DNA from: Scalesia atractyloides
Lineage: Eukaryota; Streptophyta; Magnoliopsida; Asterales; Asteraceae
DNA: 64,000 nucleotides
NCBI GenBank assembly: GCA_947069175.1
Contig: CAMTDV010000017.1
Location: 46,199,137-46,263,136 of the forward strand
Direction of reading: 5' to 3'
Shown here: positions 1-10,946 of the stretch, in pieces
Numbering within the stretch: position 1 is the first letter of the stretch
Layout: each line of letters starts with the position of its first letter
The notes under the pieces: model-generated
Seen by the model: the letters and a program-made list of their open reading frames with translations, nothing else
The model's database searches: none
What the model was told of the DNA's origin: nothing
Translations under genes and position numbers: made by a program

Positions 1-1760
1 ATTTTTGTAAACACTACAGATGATGCCAAAAAGGGGGAGAAACCTTTGGGACAGAAGAAGCTTAAAATAGATGATCAAATGGCAAAGCCAACAGTGGATA
101 TTCCCAGGCCAGATGGTTCAAAGAAAAAAGGATCTAACAGATGAGATCTTGGCCAGAGAAAATGAGAAGCAGAAGAAAAAAGTGTATCTTGATGGCAAGG
201 TATTGGTTGAGCAAAAGATTAAGCAACAAAAAGAAAAGGAAGAGGTTGGTACCTCAGCAAAGAGGAGACCTACTAGAAAAGTAAGGCAACCAACATCCAC
301 ACTTCCAAAACTGAGCATACTGTAAATCCAACCATTAAAACCTCTGATCTCCAAAAATCAAGCACACTCAATTGAACTTCCATACCCATTTCCACCACAG
401 CAGTTGTTACAGCAACTGTTGTGTCAACATCTGTTGATACAGCAGAGGTTACAGTAGATGCAATCTCATCCACTGCCATGATCATTTTTAATACATCCAT
501 CCAACCTCTACCAACACCAACCAGAATTCCAACTCATCCATCATCACCTGAGGTCAAATTTAAGAGGAGAAAGACTACAAAGATTGTGAATGAAGAAGAG
601 ATCTTTCCTGCTCCTACTCCTTTATCATCACAACCACTGACCTCCACATCAATGCTTCCACCATCTTCAACTCAAACCAATGATCCCCTTAATGTTATGC
701 CTGTAGCAAAGCAATATCCTCTTGATTTACCAGCAGTTAGGGCATAAATTCCAAGCTTCTATTTTGAGGAAGACCCTGACAAAATAATCATATTATCTCT
801 TGATGTCTACCCAATACCTGCAAATATTGATGCTTATCTAGAACTCAAATTGAAACAAGCAGAGAATATAGCAAAGAGAGACTCAGCTGGTAAAAGTGAT
901 AAAGAGATACAGGCCATCATGTCTTTTCAGCGAAGCAAAGCCAGAACATTGCAAGATTTTGTCAAAGATCTGAGTAATAAGCTGTCAGAAAGGGAAGATC
1001 AATGCCTTAAACATGAACTCATTGAACATATCATGAAGAACAAGCAATATAAGGCAACAAAGGCACAGTTCAAGGATTGGAGTGTGGATGAGCTGAGAGA
1101 AGAAATTAAAAGAATGCAAGACATGTTAAAAGATCCTCACAAGAAGCCAACTCCTCCTCACTGGGAAAAATATAAGAAAAATATGCCAGACAGAGCTTTG
1201 AAGATCAAAAGGATGAAAGAAGAATTGATACAAAATCACTATGGTTCAAGGAATCAAGTGACAAGGTGGGGAGAAGTCAGGGTGATTAATACGTATAGAT
1301 GTTAGAAAAGAGGAGGAAGAAAGATCCAAACATGTCTCCTAAACCAGTTTATCCTCCATCAGATGATGTTCATAAAGCTCAACACCCTAAACAGTCTATA
1401 TCATCATCTGTCCCCTCCAACCTTGCTTTCAATCAATTAAAAATGCAAGAAAAGATAGATGAAGAAGACAAGAGAGTGTTTGAACACATCAAAGAGGGAA
1501 TTAAAAACATGGTTGACTATCACACAGATGAAGCTAGTGAAAAGCTCAGAGCAGAATTGGCTAAGATAGTTCAACAAAAAGCTCTTCAAACCTCTACCAA
1601 TAAAAGTCATCCTAGAAAGCCAGAAGACCCAAAAATTCTAAAGTGGAAAGTCGATAAAGACTCCCACGAATTGACATTGCTCAAGTCTAATGGCGCTGCT
1701 GTCAAGATTAGCATGGAGGCTGCATATGAAGTAAATGCAGAAGTCCTTCAAGATCTTTAA
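1..1760 (+). pseudogene. Post-pol ORF remnant of copia element S1
   Basis: Decayed ORF, open at the left window edge, lying just 5' of a polypurine tract and LTR, so it occupies the post-pol ('env-like') position of a Sirevirus-like Ty1/copia element. Readable blocks are 71-325, 421-747, 850-1305 and 1299-1760, broken by stops and frame changes (TAA at 745-747). The protein is Lys/Glu rich with a Ser/Thr/Pro-rich middle and a helical, charged C-terminal half. Its last 40 residues (ILKWKVDKDSHELTLLKSNG..., ending NAEVLQDL) match the end of the ORF at 2498-3847 (ILKWMSDKQTHVLTLLKSNG..., ending VADLQDLLEL), so the two are homologous. No transmembrane segment is evident. Function is unknown; calling it env-like rests on position only. 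Confidence 0.6.
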
Positions 1761-1904
1761 GATCTGACACTCGAAAAGGGTGATGATGATGAAGTTTCTC
1801 TGAATTTTGAATTACAATTTAAAGGCCAAATCAGATAACTTCTGTTGAGGAATAAAAACCAAGAATAATCAAGTGTTTTGGCACCATCTGTTCCAGGGGG
1901 AGAT

Positions 1905-2497
1905 TGTTGGGATTGAACCCTAACAAATGAACAGATGATATCAAAGCCAAATTCACTATCCGAGCTTTGGTTCAACTATCAGAGGTTACAACCTCTAATC
2001 AACCTTTACACTGCTTTCCTTAAACAACTGTTCCTATCATCTGATTGAATCAGAGGATAGACATCAGTGCTTAGACTAGTTTTACTTTATTCAATCTAAC
2101 AGTGCTATGCAATGATAGTATTAGTATAGCAGTGTTTTAGTTAGTTACAATTTTGTTAGTTGTCACTATCAACCATGACGTCACAAAAGATGCTCTGTGG
2201 TTAGATAGTTAGTATAAATAGGTGAACGTTGTAACAGTTAACTTGTCTTCCTGAAAAAGATCAATTCGCACTTTATCTTCTTCATTTCTTACTATCAAAT
2301 GATTATAATTGGCTAAGGTGGAGTTTGTGAATCACATGCAAAGTCTATCAACTTGAAAGCATGATGGTGATGAAAACAAATGACCGATTGCTTGTAGTAA
2401 AAGTTTTCCATTAATTCCGCTGCATATCTTTATAATTCAATCCATTTTCCATTTTTAGAAACAAAAACTACAAGTGATTCAAACTTAGATCCTGACA
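1905..2497 (+). mobile_element. 3' LTR of copia element S1
   Basis: A polypurine tract (AGGGGGAGAT, 1895-1904) precedes TGTTGGGATTGA, the usual start of a copia LTR. The proposed end is TCCTGACA at 2497, inferred from the matching end of the S2 LTR. Inside are a bZIP-type TGACGTCA (2176-2183) and a TATA box (TATAAATA, 2213-2220). No primer-binding site follows, which agrees with a 3' LTR. The right boundary is less certain than the left. Confidence 0.65.
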
Positions 2498-3847
2498 ACA
2501 TCTATCAAAGAAAAGAAAAAGGGAGGTGAAGGAACCCTGGAATTTCAAGCAGATGATGAAGTTTCAACAAAGAGGATGATTCAATCTCAAAATGAGACAA
2601 AGGAGAGGGTTTTGAAAAGGGCGCAAAAGAAGTTGAAGAACATTGCAACAGATGTTGATGTTATAAAAGGCACAACAGATGTTATGACAATAGTGGTTTC
2701 CACAAACACTTCTAAATTTCTATCAGAATCAATATTCACCCCTATAACCCAAACTCCTACAAAAACTCCTTCACCAAAACTAGTGTATACAAGAAAAAGA
2801 AAGGTCAAAGTGAATGATGATGATATACCTGCACATAATACTTTATCATCTTCACCATTTATCCAAACAAATTCAGAACCTTTCATCACTCAACCATCAC
2901 AAACATCAATCATACTCACTCAATCACCTACTGGTCACATTCCTTCTAGAAACACACCCCTAGAAACAACATACCCTCTGGAACTGGCTGCAGTTCAAAA
3001 AGAAATGTTACAATTTTATACGGAGGCTGATCCATCCAAAAGAACCTTCCCATCTCTTCATGGATACAGAATTCCTAAAAATGTTGATGAATATCTGAAA
3101 TTGAAAGCCAGACAAGCCAAAAACATAGCAGAAGAAGAGAGAAAAGGGAAGGGTAATGCCTACTTGTCAAAACTTGAGCAACATGAGCTAAGTAAAGTCA
3201 GAAAACTAGAAAAGTATGCAAAAGAGTTAAACAAGAAGATGTCAAACTTATCACCTGATGCTGATCCTCAAAAGAAGCTAAGGGAAGATCTCATAGGGCT
3301 TATCATGAGAGACAAACCCTATCAAGCATATAAGCAGTTTAAAGATTGGCCTATCCCAACTCTTAAACAAGAGGCAAACAGATGTGAAAGGATGAAGAAT
3401 GATCCTCAGATGAGAAAGAATACACCATACTAGAATAGATTTAAAGACAAAAGTGCAGATCTTATATTAGAAGCATCCATTCAAGCCTTAAATCAAAGAA
3501 AAAGGCAATTACAGATGGATATGGAAGTTAAACAGAGAGAAGCTGACATCAGTAAACAGGCCAACAAAAATCAATCTTTGCATGAATTGGAAGATGGTTC
3601 ATTAAAGCCTCAAGCTAAACCTGCTGAAACTGTAAAAGGGCTATCAAGCAATTTACCTCTCTAAAACTCATCACAAATAAAACTTCTCCCAAGAAACCCA
3701 TTGAACTCAAAAATACTAAAGTGGATGTCTGATAAACAGACCCATGTATTGACTTTGCTCAAGTCCAATGGGAAAGTTGAATATATAGCAAGGAAGGATG
3801 CACTAAGCCTGGGTGTAGCTGACCTTCAAGATCTTCTGGAACTTTAA
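2498..3847 (+). pseudogene. Post-pol ORF remnant of copia element S2
   Basis: Homologue of the ORF at 1-1760. The longest block (2576-3433, 285 aa) has a Ser/Thr/Pro-rich first half and a Lys/Glu-rich helical second half containing KQFKDWP (compare AQFKDWS in the S1 copy). The frame continues after a TAG at 3431-3433, with a further stop near 3663, and ends at TAA 3845-3847 after VADLQDLLEL. It begins abruptly where the S1 LTR ends, so S1 probably inserted into this ORF and the first part lies left of the window. Domain function unknown. Confidence 0.55.
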
Positions 3848-3911
3848 CTGTGCAGGGAAGAAGATGATGAAAATTCCTAGAATTTTGGCATCATCTGTTC
3901 TAGGGGGAGAT

Positions 3912-4627
3912 TGTTGGGATTGACCCCTACAAAAGAACATATGATAAAATGCTAAAATAGGTCTGTACTAAATGATCCAGAAAAACAGTTTTCTGACTCA
4001 CAACTTCCTTCAATGATAAGATATCTAACATCTGATGGCTCTAACATCTGCTAAGTGCTAAGCTCTGTTGGTTTGTAAAGACTATTAAAGACCAAACCTC
4101 TGTTGAAGTCAAAAGTCTGCTGGAAGTCAAAGGTCTGATCACCCTTTGAAAAACATCTGATAAAGCTTCATCAGTGGTTAAGCTCATCAGTGGTTAGCAT
4201 CATAATTGGCTAGCTATCAGTGTTTTGTAAATATATCGGAGGATAGAATTGGCAGTGGTTAGAGGTTGTCAGGTTTGTTAGATGTCATTGTCTTGGTGAC
4301 GTCAGCAAATATGCCACAGAGGTTAGGATTAGTACTATATAAACAGTGCATGTACTGTTCTATTTAGCTCACACACACACACTTATCTTGTACGATCTAA
4401 CCTGTGTGAGCTCGGGCTGAGGGGGAGTTAGTGATTCATGCATGTAATTGTTTGTAATCTTTTCAATCTTTTGAGCAATGAAAACATTTTATGATGAAAT
4501 CTAATCTCTCCTTGATTGTGTTACAAAGTTTTAAATCGCATTCCGTTGCAAGGTATCATGTGTTTTATCTTATTTTATGATCAATTTGTTTAAAACAACA
4601 CAATCAGGTCAAACTCATATCCTAACA
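3912..4627 (+). mobile_element. 3' LTR of copia element S2
   Basis: Starts TGTTGGGATTGACC right after the polypurine tract TAGGGGGAGAT (3901-3911) and ends TATCCTAACA. It has TGACGTCA at 4297-4304 and a TATA box (CTATATAAAC, 4335-4344), the same order and spacing as in the S1 LTR although the two LTRs are otherwise strongly diverged. A short (CA)n tract lies at about 4370-4382. The base after the LTR (4628) resumes minus-strand copia pol, so S2 inserted into Copia-1. Confidence 0.65.
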
Positions 4628-5640
4628 GAAAACATCTCCTAGTTTTTGTGTTGGAGACATGTAACGTTGACAATCGACATTCTGAGATTCAATAACCCGG
4701 TTTATGCTAGAAATATAGACTCTGCTAAGTGGAGTGGCTTATCCCATGAAGAAACCCTCCAATGCTTTAGCTCCAAATTTGCCATCTGCCTCGATTACCA
4801 TGAAAGGTGACCCAAATGGTTCTAAATACTTCATGTTTGGCTTTCGCTGGGTAAGGTGCTTGAAACATGTTTTCTTGTGCGACTTAACTGTCAACACTCT
4901 GTGCAATGTATAGTATGAAGACGCCACTGATTCTCACCAAAAGCTTACTGGAAGTTTAGAATCTGTGAGCATGGTTCTTGTTGTCTCTATCAGGATTTTA
5001 TTTTTGCGTTCATCTACACTGTTCTGCTGTGGTGTGTATGGATTGCTGAATTCATGCAAAATTCCCTTCGCATTACAAAACTCTCTCATCCGATTATTCT
5101 TAAACTATGTACCATTATCACTTCTTATGCAACAAATCGGTAAGTGATACAGGTTCTCTAACTTTCGGAATAAAATCACCAGGCTCTGAAAAGTTTCATC
5201 TTTGCTTTCCAAGATTATCACCCACGAAAATCTAGAAAAATCATCAGTAACAACAACGTGACAATAGAGATCTCTAGAGATACTTCGAACATTAACTGGT
5301 CCAACGATATCCATGTGTAGTCTCTCTAGCAGGAGCTTGATTGAGTTCAGGAGCTTCCTCGAATACGACTTTTTATGCAGTTTGCCCTTTTTACTACTTA
5401 TGCAGTCGTCAATCAAGTGAAAATCCTTTAGATTGACTCCCTCCACTAGACCGTGGTGTACTAAGAAATTCATCTTCTGAAGATGAATTTGCCCCATCTT
5501 CCTATGCCACATGATTGATTCTTTATCGGTTGCTTTGGACATGAAACATTGCGCGGATTTTGTCGTTGTAGTCGCAACACTCCTGTCTAAGACATAGAAC
5601 TCATTTTCTCGGGGAGCGCGCATCAGGATATACTCCTCCG
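4628..5640 (-). pseudogene. Copia-1 integrase fragment
   Basis: The block 5105-5623 carries the GAG-pre-integrase motif (WHRKMGQIHLQKMNFL) and the integrase core start (LHMDIVGPVNV, first catalytic Asp) through IRSDNGT (second Asp retained). The HHCC zinc region is damaged: where Copia-2 has CLECKKGK this copy has CISSKKGK. The block 4739-4927 has the later integrase part (LHRVLTVK...FGAKALEGFFMG), followed by a stop and a degraded stretch matching VYVPSLRKVIE of Copia-2. About 150 bp between the blocks, which should hold the catalytic Glu region, are out of frame. It ends at the S2 junction. Confidence 0.75.
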
Positions 5641-5779
5641 GAATATGGAATACGAAATCCTGGCTTCAGAATGAGACACTCTAGATTAGTGAAGTGTGTG
5701 TGAACTTTTTATCACATATCTGAGAAATTCTTAGCAAGTTGTTCTCTAACACGGCTATGTAGTTGACCTTGTCAAACGA

Positions 5780-5960
5780 CACCATACTGTTTGTTAGAAT
5801 TCCCTCACCGACTATTCTTCCTCCTTGATTACCTAGCCCCCATGGATAGATTTAACGTCGTATAAAAGGGCCAACATCCACGTCATGTGCCGTGATGCTA
5901 CACTATCCATTATCCACTTGGAAATTATTGATCTCTGGAGCCCCTTCACATGCAATTAAG
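5780..5960 (-). pseudogene. Copia-1 retroviral-type aspartic protease remnant
   Basis: Reading the minus strand gives KWIMDSVASRHMTWM at about 5930-5880, which aligns with KWILDSGASRHMTGM of Copia-2. The active-site triad reads Asp-Ser-Val instead of Asp-Ser-Gly (codons at 5907-5899), so the catalytic turn is lost. Short, and only supported by alignment to the second copy in this window. Confidence 0.6.
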
Positions 5961-6189
5961 CAATTATTTGAATAATGAGACCCAAGCCTTTACGGTCTTG
6001 GGTGGGTTTGCGCTCTCAATTTTTGATTCACAAACACTTTCATTTTTGGTTTCAACAACCTGTTCACCTTTGATTCAATTTTTACTTCGACTTTGTTTGG
6101 AAAAGTTGTTTTGGTTTCTTTAGAAGATGGTTTAGATTTAACCACCCAAGTTTGTTGTTTTGAAAATGCCTTTTTGGGATAAAATTTCG

Positions 6190-8690
6190 AATCTTTTTAT
6201 TCAGTTTGGGTTGATGATTCACCAACTTCTTTCTTTGAAACATTTAAGTTTGCTGGTTTCACATTGTTGTTAGATTTGTTGTTTATTTTCAAAATTTGTG
6301 ATGGAACAAACGTTGGGGATTTTTGGTTCACATCTTCTAGAGACTTCTTAACATTGTAAACAGGTTTTGAGTTGTTTTGTGGAAATCGTCGTGCAATATG
6401 CCCAAATTGGTTGCATTTGAAGCATGTCCTATTGTCGTTTCCAACAGAGGATCCCAAAGCTTGTTCATGACATTCTTTCTCTGCATCAAATTCATCATTT
6501 GACTACTCTTTTGCCAAACTTTCCTTCTCACTTACTATGCTTGTTCTGAAAACAGAGTCTATTTTCTTTGTAAAATTTGGTTTTCGAAATCTGTTGTTAT
6601 TTTTCTTCTTAACAAATCCTACACCTTTTCTTTTATTTTCAGGATAATCCTTTCCTTTTTTATAGTTATTATAAGAACATTTCAGTTTGGAATAGTAAGC
6701 TGCATTTTGATTTTCAAGCTCAAAAAGGCTAACTTCAACCAGTTTAAAATGTTTATCCACTTTATCAATATTCACGCTCTGAATCGGAAATTCCTCATCA
6801 GAATACAGCTTATCAGATCCACTCATCTTGTACACAACCATATTAGGATCATTATTCAAACTGTGTTCTTGTTTTGAAATATAATTTTTGTGAAAACTTT
6901 CTTTATTTTCAGAACGAGAACTTGATTCTGTTTTCTCTAGATTTCTTAGCACTCTCAAAATCAGTGCTTTCAGTTTCACTTACCAAAACGTTTTCAACCA
7001 CATCTGATTCACATTCATAGGTTGCATCAATGTTTTCAGGCAGCTAGTTCTTTTGTTCTGTTTTTAACTTTGAATTGAGCGCCTTCTCCACCCCGTCCGG
7101 ATATTTTTTGGAATAATTGTTCCACATTGGGGGTGGACATTGTTATAACACAAATTCTTGTTTTGATCTCCGGACACATTTTCTTTCTTTTCAATTTTTT
7201 CTGGTTGTTTAGGAAGAATATGATCAATCACATATGAAGAAGTTGAGTAACTAATCAACAACTTGTTAACTCGTTCAGACTCAATCCTAATGGCTTCTAG
7301 TTTAGTTTTAAGTTTATCAATGGTATCTATATGAATGTTAATGGCCATCTGTTTATCCATTACCGTTGCTTTTAACATTGACGTTATAGCCATATCTTCC
7401 TTACTGACTTCACGAAATTGATTGTTCGTTTTGCGTAGTTTAACTTATGCGAAATTAGTGTCTCTCAAATCACTTGACAGGTTGTCAATATGTTTTCAGT
7501 TCTTTATATTTTATATCTTTTTCAGAATACTCCTTGCACTGCTCCAAGCACTTCAAGTAAGGCTTTTCAATTTCTTTGATCACAATCTTACTCTCCTCTT
7601 TGACCGACTCATTTACACCTTCTTCAGGAACTAACTCTTGTATCTGCGCCATCATGGCTTTGTCGGCAACCTCTTTCAGGTTCTCTGCATTCATTTCCTT
7701 GTTGACATCAATAACTTCTTCGACATGCTTCTTAAATTCTTCTATCTTTGGTGCGCACTGATACTGGCTTGAACCTCCAAAGAATCATACAAAAGAGTTA
7801 TAAACATCAGGTGGAATTACATATTTAAAAGCATGATGAAATATATCTTCCCCAGCACACTGTTCATAGTAGTACACTTCAGCACGTTCTTCTGCACTCT
7901 GATCTGGTGTTTCATCAAACACAACTTCACATTCTTCGTTTGAACTTTCTTCGACCGCCTCATCAAAGACTGGTTCTTCAATAATCTCTGCAAGCAATGC
8001 CAGACTTTCTTTCTTTGGAATGTAATCATTCCAATTAAATCCTTCATCTTCTTGAGTCACCACGACAGCTTTGGATTTTGCCGAACCATCCTCAATAGCA
8101 ACAAACTTTGTTGAACTTTGAGTTGGAGAAGTCTTGTGCTAAATGGCTTTCTTATAGTAATCATCACCAAATGGGTTGTGATTACCCTTGACTTCTCGGT
8201 TCGGGCACTCTCATTTGAAGTGACCCTTCTCACAACATTGAAGCAGGTGACTTTAGATTTCTCAAACCCTAGCTTACCATCCGGACCTCCCAAACTATTT
8301 TGTCCTGTGATTTCCATAAAGCGCTAAGCTCTGCAAACGATACTGGCCATACACCATTTTATGTCTATAAGTTCCAATTCTTCAGGGTCGATCTGGTCGT
8401 AATCCTCCATGGTCATGTTGGGATCACCGATCTTCCTGGCTACTAGGCTCTCGTATGATTGTAGAACAGATGCAAGTAGAGCCATGTGTTGTTTAGCTAT
8501 ATTCTCATTAAAATATTATGCATTCTCTAAGTTCACAGCTATGTTGCACTAAAGAATTCTCTGGTCTGAGTTGGACTGGTTGTTCTGGCTGCTGTTGTAG
8601 TTATTTGAGCTGACTGATGTGTTTTTGGAACATTCGAATCACATCTTGGGAATGATGAAAAACCGCTACCAATGCTTCAATAATTGAAAA
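6190..8690 (-). pseudogene. Copia-1 gag remnant with damaged zinc knuckle
   Basis: Successive minus-strand blocks (8057-8317, 7785-8063, 7485-7694, 7064-7393, 6503-6979, 6197-6457) follow the order of Copia-2 gag: AKQH..LLA..L.SYE, then an EDYDQ.D.EELEL.DIKW motif, then an acidic segment after DEGFNWNDYI, a CxxC-like Lys/Glu region, a coiled coil with VMDKQMAINI, and the zinc knuckle. The knuckle reads CFKCNQFGHIARRF: the final Cys of CX2CX4HX4C is replaced, so zinc binding is probably lost. Sirevirus gags are unusually long, and this length fits. Multiple frameshifts. Confidence 0.75.
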
Positions 8691-8744
8691 TGCAACATAT
8701 AAATTACATCAGACGAGGCATAAAACTAACCCTTTTTCAGTACT

Positions 8745-9175
8745 AAAGTTGGAAAAAAGCACGTTTCTTTGTTCTTTTTAATTTACAGGACTAAAAGTGC
8801 TTAAAAGAACAAAAGAAGCAAACTAGCAGTTAAAACCAACACAGAATACAGCCCGGGCCCTCATCCCAAGAACAAAAACAAGAGAAACAGAAGCCCACCA
8901 CGGGGCCGTGTCCACCCAGACATGGGTCGTGGTCAACTAACAGATCCTGCAGAAAAGACAAAAAGCAGAATCTAAGCCAACACGGGCCGTGTCCGGCAGG
9001 CATGGGGCGTGGTCAATGCTCAGATTCGCAGAATCTTCATAATACAACAGTACTTTGACTATGGGGCCGTGCAGTGAAGACACGGGGTCGTGTGGGACCC
9101 TCTGCTGACAGATGCAATTAATGAAGGAAAAGAATGAAGGGCCACGGGGCAGCGGGCAATGCGAGAGTTAAACAC
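8745..9175. repeat. LTR-like debris with CACGGGGCCGTG motifs
   Basis: Non-coding, more GC-rich than its surroundings, with repeated near-palindromic motifs such as CACGGGGCCGTG (about 8897), ACACGGGCCGTG (8979) and ACACGGGGTCGTG (9080). From memory, strings like this occur in LTRs of plant Ty3/gypsy elements, so I read it as a truncated LTR. No ends, polypurine tract or primer site are visible. 9176-9461, between this and the next feature, is AT-rich with nothing I can name. Confidence 0.4.
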
Positions 9176-9461
9176 TAGGTATATATCAAAGAATCTACTA
9201 TCTCTAATTCCCCTATAGTATTGTTATATTTTTTTATGTTTATTTCGTTAACTTGGATGATTGTTGAGATAATTAAGTATTTTGTATCGATGATATTCAA
9301 GTGGTACATTAGTAATCCAAATTTGTGGTAAAAAAATGCAAGTGTTGTGCATATGTTATGTACTTATGCATATGTTAATTAAAATGTTGCATAACAATAT
9401 AGATATGTTATGTGAAAGGACTTATAAATATAGGAACCTATACCCTTAATCCTTATATAAA

Positions 9462-9583
9462 ATGAATAAATTACAGTTTTACACCTGTGGTTGATACCCA
9501 GAGTCAACTTTACACCTTATTTTGAAAATCGATCAACTTTACGCCCCCTCGTTTTCAAAATTATCAATGTTGGACCCCGATGT
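9462..9583 (+). repeat. Left arm of a widely spaced inverted repeat
   Basis: This stretch (TTACAGTTTTACACC..., GTCAACTTTACACC, ATCAACTTTACGCCCCCTCG, ATGTTGGA) is the diverged reverse complement of 27653-27781. TAAAAT lies just outside each copy (left about 9457-9462, right about 27775-27780), a possible 6-bp target duplication. It may be the terminal inverted repeat of a DNA transposon later filled by Gypsy-A. Bases 9584-10014 continue without recognisable coding. Confidence 0.5.
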
Positions 9584-10014
9584 ATGATGACATAATATTT
9601 CTGTTTGGTTTAATGTAAAATGACTCTTGTAAGCTTTCGTTTTACACCATGTGGTTTCTAAAAACTGACATTTTTAGTCCCTATGTTCAAAAACAATTTT
9701 CCGACGATGGTAAAGTTTTTTTTGGAAACCGAAAAAGAGCCCAAAACACCAAAAAGATAACCATGATACCTATGTTAGTAACTTTCAGCCACGTTTTTAC
9801 GTTCAAAAAACCTCTCTTAGAACTCGAAATAGTTTTCCGGTCAACATGTAACTCCGGTGAACACAATGTAAACCAAATGAGTATTTGGATATGGTGTTAA
9901 AGTTTACAACTAGTATAATAACTATTATTTTTTACTTAACACATTTAATTTACTAAAAAAGAATCACCTAATCGAACATAACGATGTGAGTATGTAATTG
10001 TTAAAAGAGGGTTT

Positions 10015-10929
10015 TAGTTCTCTCAATCTCTCTAAATCAAGAATTCTAAGATTTCTAAAAGGACACTAAGTGTTCCACCCATTCTTCTCTCAACCTCTCT
10101 ACTTCTCTCAAATATTTCAAGCAAGGAAGAGAGCTCTAAGAGTTCTAAAAGAAAACACTAAGTGTTTTAAAGGAAGCTTTAAAGCTCTAACCTCCAACTC
10201 TTCACGGAATCACCAATCGGAAAGCATATGCAATATTGTGAGTACACTCGACCCACTTTTCGTTTATGTCACTTTCGGGTGTAACATGTTTTACTTATAA
10301 AAAATCACAAACACTTGAACTTTATGAAACGCACAAACAATCCTATACCATGAATACTTAAATCGTATGCTGTTGCTTGTCTTGGATATTCGTTATGTTA
10401 TGCTTTAGTCATTAACTATTTTAGCCTTCGTTTGACATTCATAGCGCTATATGAAATCACGCATCCACCTCCATCATGTTATACGTGAGGTCATGTTAAA
10501 ACAACGTGTTGCGTTAAGTGTTTGACTAGTAGTATTGCATGCCTTGATTTTGCTCTTGTATAAATCATAGTTGCCATGAGGATTGTTTTAAACTTTATTC
10601 GTATACGTATGCTTATGCTTAAACTTGTGTACTGGCATTTGCTTATGCATTGAACTCTATTTTAAAACATGTTACAAGTTGATGAAGATGACGTTATGAA
10701 ATCGAAGTAGCGTTGATGCTAGATACACACATAGACGTTAGGTTTATTAATATTGTATTAATTTTTGTCTTGTTATTGTTGTTATTCAAAATTTCCATGT
10801 ATTGTAATGACATTTGATCTATGAAATGAAATTTGGTTTAATTTAATTATTGTCACTATTAGCGTTGTGAGCAATGAGTAATCTATTTCGTTTCACTCTG
10901 ATGTTTCCGCCATCGGTTGGGGTGTGACA
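10015..10929 (+). repeat. Gypsy-A 5' LTR, truncated
   Basis: Matches 26710-27624 of the 3' LTR at a few percent divergence and ends in GGGGTGTGACA. About the first 645 bp of the LTR, including the region that holds 73-bp tandem repeats in the 3' copy, are missing at 10015, where unrelated AT-rich DNA begins. Confidence 0.8.
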
Positions 10930-10932
10930 GGT

Positions 10933-10946
10933 TGGTATCAGAGCCA
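10933..10946 (+). promoter_or_regulatory. Gypsy-A primer-binding site (initiator tRNA-Met)
   Basis: TGGTATCAGAGCCA, three bases after the end of the 5' LTR, is complementary to the 3' end of plant initiator methionine tRNA, the usual primer for minus-strand DNA synthesis. Confidence 0.85.

Larger units (their letters stand above)
4628..8700 (-). mobile_element. Copia-1: decayed Sirevirus-like copia element, minus strand
   Basis: Minus-strand remnant containing, in element order, gag (8690 to 6190), protease (about 5960-5780), GAG-pre-integrase and integrase (5640-4628). RT and RNase H are absent because the S2 insertion at 4627/4628 cuts the element; they would lie left of the window. It is homologous along its length to Copia-2 at 52950-57100 on the plus strand; for example MRAPREN...YVLD and WHRKMG.IHL.KMNFL occur in both. 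The gag end stops near 8700 without a leader or LTR. Many stops and frameshifts make it non-functional. Confidence 0.8.
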
